Positions 59,825 to 64,000 of a DNA stretch of 64,000 nt are shown piece by piece. The position numbers were made by a program, and so were the translations under genes. Source of the stretch: Krasilnikovozyma curviuscula (Eukaryota; Basidiomycota; Tremellomycetes; Cystofilobasidiales; Mrakiaceae). The notes beneath the pieces were generated by a model. That model was not told where the DNA came from and ran no database searches. It saw only the letters and a program-made list of their open reading frames with translations. Each line of letters starts with the position of its first letter. The first letter of the stretch is position 1. The stretch spans positions 186,001-250,000 of the forward strand of contig MVAQ01000002.1 in the NCBI GenBank assembly GCA_014825775.1. The letters run 5' to 3'.

Positions 59825-62800
59825 ATGGCTTCCTATGCTTTCTCGTCCGACAATCCACAGGCTAGCCAATCCTCTTCCAGCAATCCTTTCAGAACGAAGC
59901 CTTCTGGGGCAAGGATATTTGCCCCTTCTTCTTTTACTCCAGTCGCATCTACAGACGATTTTACAACCACCAGTGTCCGAGCCGGATCTCAGGGAATGTT
60001 CAGTGGTCACAGTGCTCAATTGAGTACAGCGTCGACCATCAGCAATGAGAGCTTGACCGTGAGTCCAGCCTTGCTTGTTCGCCAGAACTCAGTTTCAAGG
60101 AGACGGTGGGCCTTTTGGTGGACTTGAGAGGATCAACAACCAATGCGAGTCTTTAGGATGTATTGGAGCCTGCTAGATGAAACAGAAGCATCAGGTAGGG
60201 GTCTGAGGTGAAATTGGCGTGGCTTGTTCATGAATTCACTGTGCTGGCGGGAAGGTTGCGCTGGCCATCTGCTGGCCATCAACTCCACGGCAATACGGCG
60301 TGCAGGCTCTTCTGGATTACGGTATTCACGTTGGTACTGCTTTCTTGCGTATGACTAGTCTCCCATCAAGCTGGTCAATGAATGCGGATCTGTCGCCATC
60401 TTCTTAGCCCCTCGGTAAATTAAGGTTTCCCCCCAGTTGATATCGACGCCGTGATCACCATTTTCTTCCAATTCGCTCTTCTTTTTAAGGAAAACATATT
60501 TGATCGCTGATTTTGTCTTGTTTTCTTACAATATCAATCAGACGCCTCTCACACAAATGCAGTACTCCCCTCACAATTCTTCTGTTTCGACCCTTTGGGT
60601 GGCTCCAGAGCAGTCTGTCTCTGATAAGGTTACCTTCCCAGCTCTTCGCTTTGCTGATTACAATTGATGAGACTGATAACCCTCCTCCTGACCGCAGTAT
60701 ACCTTGTCCCCAAGCTCGATAGCTGACTTGGCGAACTCCCTCGAACCAGAGTATGACGATTTCCTCGACTTCCCAGACCCGTCAGTTGCATTCCATATTT
60801 TCCGGCACTTTCAAATATCATGATTGTAGATTTCCTTCTGTTTGTCTTCTTCCCAGGAAACGCGACCGCCGAAACGATCGAGGAGGAAGCATCTTCACTT
60901 ACAGAGGCCTCATCAATCTAGGTTGCATGGCCCTTTTGATAACTGCGGTTCTCGTGGTCTTTATCGCATACCCCGTTCTGGAAGCTGTACTCCGACGTCC
61001 CAAACCCACCTTTGGAGCTTTTAACATGGGCTTTGCGAATGGTTCTGGTCAAGTACCTGAAATGATTGGCAGTAAATATCGCTCACCTCTCTTCCTTCTT
61101 CGTACAAACTCCTGATGTCGCCTTTTTTCTACAGACTTCGGCCTCGTTGACAAAGATACACCTTCTTCAGCAATGACATCCACCTCGATGAATGACGGAT
61201 CAACCTGGAACCTCGTTTGGTCAGACGAGTTTAATACCGATGGCAGATCATTCTACCCTGGTGATGACCCTTACTGGGAAGCTGTTGACTTGCACTACTG
61301 GGCTACGAATGTAAGAAGCTCCCATTTTCGTCTCGAATGAAGATGAGGTCTCTGATTTTTTGAAACTGTAGAACTTGGAATGGTACGATCCTCGACAACT
61401 TTCAACTGCGAATGGTTCTTTGGTCGTCACCCTCGATAAGTTCCCCAACCACGATTTAGATTACATGGGTGTAAGTTCAATCTGCCTAATACTAAATCTT
61501 TTGCTGAAGAGTTCGCTCTTTCAAAGGGAATGATGTCAACTTGGAACAAATTCTGCTTCACGTCTGGCTACATTGAAACCAGTGTCAAATTGCCTGGAGA
61601 TCCTCGTGTAGCGGGTTTATGGCCGGCTGTCTGGGCCCTCGGGAATCTTGTGAGTCTGCATGGTGTGATAACAAATCTGAGGTGAGATGGAGCGTTGACA
61701 GACATGTTTCGTTTCGTAGGGCCGCGCTGGATACGGAGGAACTCTGGTAAGCGCCGCGCTACACAACCTCTTCAAAACATCTCTGTATAACTGCTTGACT
61801 TACTATTATAACTTTATAGGAGGGACTTTGGCCTTACAGTGCGTCTTCAAATTATCTGGCCGAAACGCAAACTCCTCATTCTGATATCCTCCTCACTTCC
61901 TCTCAGGTTACGACGCTTGTGACGTTGGTACCGCACCCAATCAGACTATCAATGGAGATCCTCTCATTGCCACTACATCTGGACCAGTTGGTCCTCCTGG
62001 CAACGGGGCGCTTTCCTTTTTGACGGGTCAACGCCTTTCCCGTTGCGTCTGTCCGAGTAAATGCAGTTTGTTCATCTCCTCGCCCCTTTTAGATTATCTG
62101 ATTAAGTTCCGAACTAGACGATCCAACTCATCCTGGTCCTAAACACCCTGATGGCTCTTGGGTTGGAAGGTGAGAGTATCCTTGACGTTGCGTGTGGCTT
62201 CTCATTGACTACTGACTGAGATTCCAACAGATCCGCTCCTGAGATTGACATATTTGAGGCACAAGTCAATCCCACCTTACTAGTTGGGGATGTTTCTCAA
62301 TCTGCTCAGTAAGTCAAAAAGTAGTTCTTGGAACATGAATGGTTTGCGTTTTCTCTTCTTTCACTAACTTCTTACTTTCCCTCTCCAGATGGGCTCCATT
62401 CAATCCTGTACGCTTGCGAACGTGACAGTCTGTCACATCTCAGAGTCACTAATTCATTCTCTGCTGGTAGGAGTATGCTTGGATCAACACGTCGGCCAAC
62501 TTGAACATCAATGATCAAACTCTCAGTTACTTGAATACTTACCAAGGCGGTGTTTATCAGCAAGCGTGAGTTCTGGATACCTTGCATGCTTCACAGTAAT
62601 TTGAAGGTGATTGACTAAGACGTTATTTATTTCAGGACATCTGTCGTCTCAGAAACGGATCAGAACTGTTTTGAACACGGTGCAACCCCCAGCTTCTGTA
62701 TTTACGGTTCGTGGGTTTCATTCGGTGGTGCGCGAAATCTGCAATTGACTTATCTGCTCCTGTTGTACCTACTCAGGGTTTGAATATAAAGCCGGTTTTG

Positions 62801-63426
62801 ACGGTTACAGTACGTCCGTCATTTTTCTCGCAGATTTTGCCTGCTTCTTATTTATTTTGAATTGCAGTCACCTGGGTCTCCAATAACAAGCAGACTTGGA
62901 CCCTTCAAGCAGCAGGAATGGGCGCCAATGGTCCAGCTCAGATCTCTGCTCGTCCGATACCTCAAGAACCAATGTACATTCTGGTGAATCTTGGTTTATC
63001 TGAGAACTTCGGGGTGATTGATTTAGAGGGTAAGTTGCCGAGGGCTGCCGTGTCACATGTTCGCTGCTGATCCTCTTCATGTCTAGGTCTCGAGCCCCTC
63101 TGGCCGGTGAGAGCGCATCGCACTCATTGCTTGGCTGCCAAACCTCATTATTAACTATCTTCACCTTCTAGGTCCACATGTACGTAGATTACATCCGTGT
63201 CTACCAACAAACCTTGAACATTGGCTGTGATCCTGCTGAATGTGAGTCACTAAGCTGGCAGAGTTTTGGTTGTGATCCAACGTTAACCTACCTTGTTCCA
63301 CCAGTTCCTACTTCCAGCTACATCGAAAGATACGCCAACGGCTACAGTAACCCCAACATTACCACCTGGGACGAAATGACCAATTCAGCACCCTTGCCAA
63401 TCAACAACCTGACAGGAACCTGTTAG
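59825..63426 (+). CDS. KRE6: Kre6/Skn1-type GH16 protein, beta-1,6-glucan synthesis
   Basis: The first exon (59825-60058) encodes a Ser-rich cytosolic tail. A long intron (60059-60541) precedes exon 2 (60542-60628) and the rest. One transmembrane segment follows ([21 protein letters not shown]), making a type II membrane protein. The lumenal GH16-like domain shows [67 protein letters not shown], and [11 protein letters not shown]. The EIDIFEA sequence carries the catalytic-site acids of GH16. Family knowledge: Kre6 and Skn1 act in the secretory pathway for wall beta-1,6-glucan. The C-terminus contains several Cys ([14 protein letters not shown]). About 15 short introns are present. Confidence 0.92.
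60059..60541 (+). other. unusually long intron of the Kre6-like gene
   Basis: A 483-nt intron starts GTGAGTCCAG after AGCTTGACC and ends ATATCAATCAG. Most introns in this gene and window are 40-120 nt. The join keeps the frame (SLT to TPLTQMQY). It could hide an extra exon or regulatory element; I found none with a clear frame. Confidence 0.6.
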
Positions 63427-63741
63427 GTGGGGCGCAGCTCGTCCTAATGCCTCATTCTTGATACCATGCACTTCTATACCTTGTGTCTCTACCTCAGGAG
63501 CTTCGCTCTCTACAAAATTCCCCCAAAACACTGTATCCATCACATCCGATATCTCTAGTCAACGACGAAATAGATCTGTTCACTCTCCTGATACCTTCGC
63601 GCTTCTTGATGAACGTCGAACTTCTACTTTGATCCATCTTTGCAAGTAATTCTTCATCGTCAATGCAACAAGCCTCTTTTTTGTGTACGAAGTCGCTCTG
63701 GTGCTGCGACACAAAAATTCAGCGTATAACACAAGTTTTGT
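63427..63741. other. convergent 3' region
   Basis: About 315 bases between the KRE6 stop and the stop of the edge gene on the other strand. A short ORF at 63458-63649 looks like chance. It presumably holds both 3' UTRs. Confidence 0.45.
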
Positions 63742-64000
63742 CTAAAATGAATCGGTACCGTTCTGAACATGCTCTTTCACTTTCATGAGAACTTCTTTGA
63801 TATTGCTCAGAGCTTCCATTTGTTGTTGGAAGACTGGGGACATCAGCGTCTGAGAGGAGAGCGGGGCGCCTACCGTCGAGAGTGCATGTGTGACTGCGAT
63901 AAGTGAGTTGACAACCTCAATGATAGACACTGGGAGTTCGTGAGCGGGAGATGGAGTAGAACTTCCAACCCCAATAGGTAGAACGGATGCAGTCTCGCAA
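63742..64000 (-). CDS. C-terminal fragment of an unidentified protein, truncated at the window edge
   Basis: The frame is open from the window end to TAG at 63742-63744. It reads SVLPIGVGSSTPSPAHELP, then VSIIEVVNSLIAVTHALS, MSPVFQQQMEALSNIKEV, ending EHVQNGTDSF. Two amphipathic helical stretches are visible. The start lies outside the window. I do not recognise the family. Confidence 0.6.
   Translation of the reverse strand, partial: CETASVLPIGVGSSTPSPAHELPVSIIEVVNSLIAVTHALSTVGAPLSSQTLMSPVFQQQMEALSNIKEVLMKVKEHVQNGTDSF

Noticed and set aside
1..64000. Transposons, CRISPR arrays, bacterial-type operons, secondary-metabolite cluster
   Set aside because: No transposase or reverse-transcriptase motifs, regularly spaced repeats, polycistronic arrangement or backbone enzymes (PKS/NRPS) were seen.

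Overview
The window is a gene-dense chromosomal segment of a fungus, most likely a basidiomycetous yeast of the Tremellomycetes (a Cryptococcus/Kwoniella/Tremella-like lineage). The lineage call is inference. It rests on many short (about 40-120 nt) GT-AG introns per gene, tight gene spacing, a member of the basidiomycete macrophage-activating-glycoprotein surface family, and fungal wall and septation genes. Nothing here is bacterial, plasmid or phage, and I saw no rRNA, tRNA, CRISPR array or intact transposon.

Layout: 0.16-1.3 kb, HSL-type alpha/beta hydrolase (+). 1.4-4.6 kb, glucosidase II alpha subunit, GH31 (-). 6.6-8.1 kb, membrane J-domain protein (+). 10.0-14.8 kb, large septation-type kinase with CH and C1 domains (+). 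15.7-16.3 kb, sulfiredoxin (+). 16.4-19.0 kb, Arp8 (-). 19.2-19.9 kb, small polytopic membrane protein (-). 20.4-22.3 kb, RING-H2 ubiquitin ligase (-). 22.5-23.6 kb, R3HCC1-like RNA-binding protein (-). 24.3-26.1 kb, PKA catalytic subunit (-). 27.3-30.2 kb, F-box-like protein (-). 30.6-32.7 kb, tandem-NBD ABC ATPase (-). 33.0-34.9 kb, Mak11/PAK1IP1 (-). 35.2-37.0 kb, GH71 alpha-1,3-glucanase (-). 37.7-39.8 kb, GPI-anchored glycoprotein (+). 40.1-44.1 kb, large conserved unknown (-). 44.8-47.7 kb, Ash2/Bre2 (+). 47.8-48.8 kb, NIP30/FAM192A-like (-). 48.9-51.1 kb, Rsc9-like (+). 51.1-53.9 kb, Stb2/Stb6-like (-). 55.3-56.7 kb, epsilon-COP (+). 57.0-59.6 kb, cytosolic aspartyl-tRNA synthetase (+). 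59.8-63.4 kb, Kre6/Skn1 GH16 (+). 63.7-64.0 kb, C-terminal end of an unidentified gene (-).

The genes do not form one pathway. Themes that recur are chromatin (Arp8/INO80, Bre2/COMPASS, Rsc9/RSC, a Sin3-binding-like protein), the secretory pathway and cell wall (glucosidase II, epsilon-COP, Kre6, GH71, the GPI glycoprotein) and signalling (PKA, the septation kinase). Several pairs are divergent and could share promoters (GH71/glycoprotein, unknown/Bre2, NIP30/Rsc9).

I found no convincing new multi-gene system. The points most worth following up are the CH-kinase-C1 fusion with an HCD catalytic motif, the one-sided ATP sites of the soluble ABC protein, the 11-nt last exon of PKA, a 15-nt internal microexon in epsilon-COP, and possible spliced non-coding RNA near 5.3 kb. 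All exon joins were made by eye from GT-AG signals, reading frame and family resemblance.
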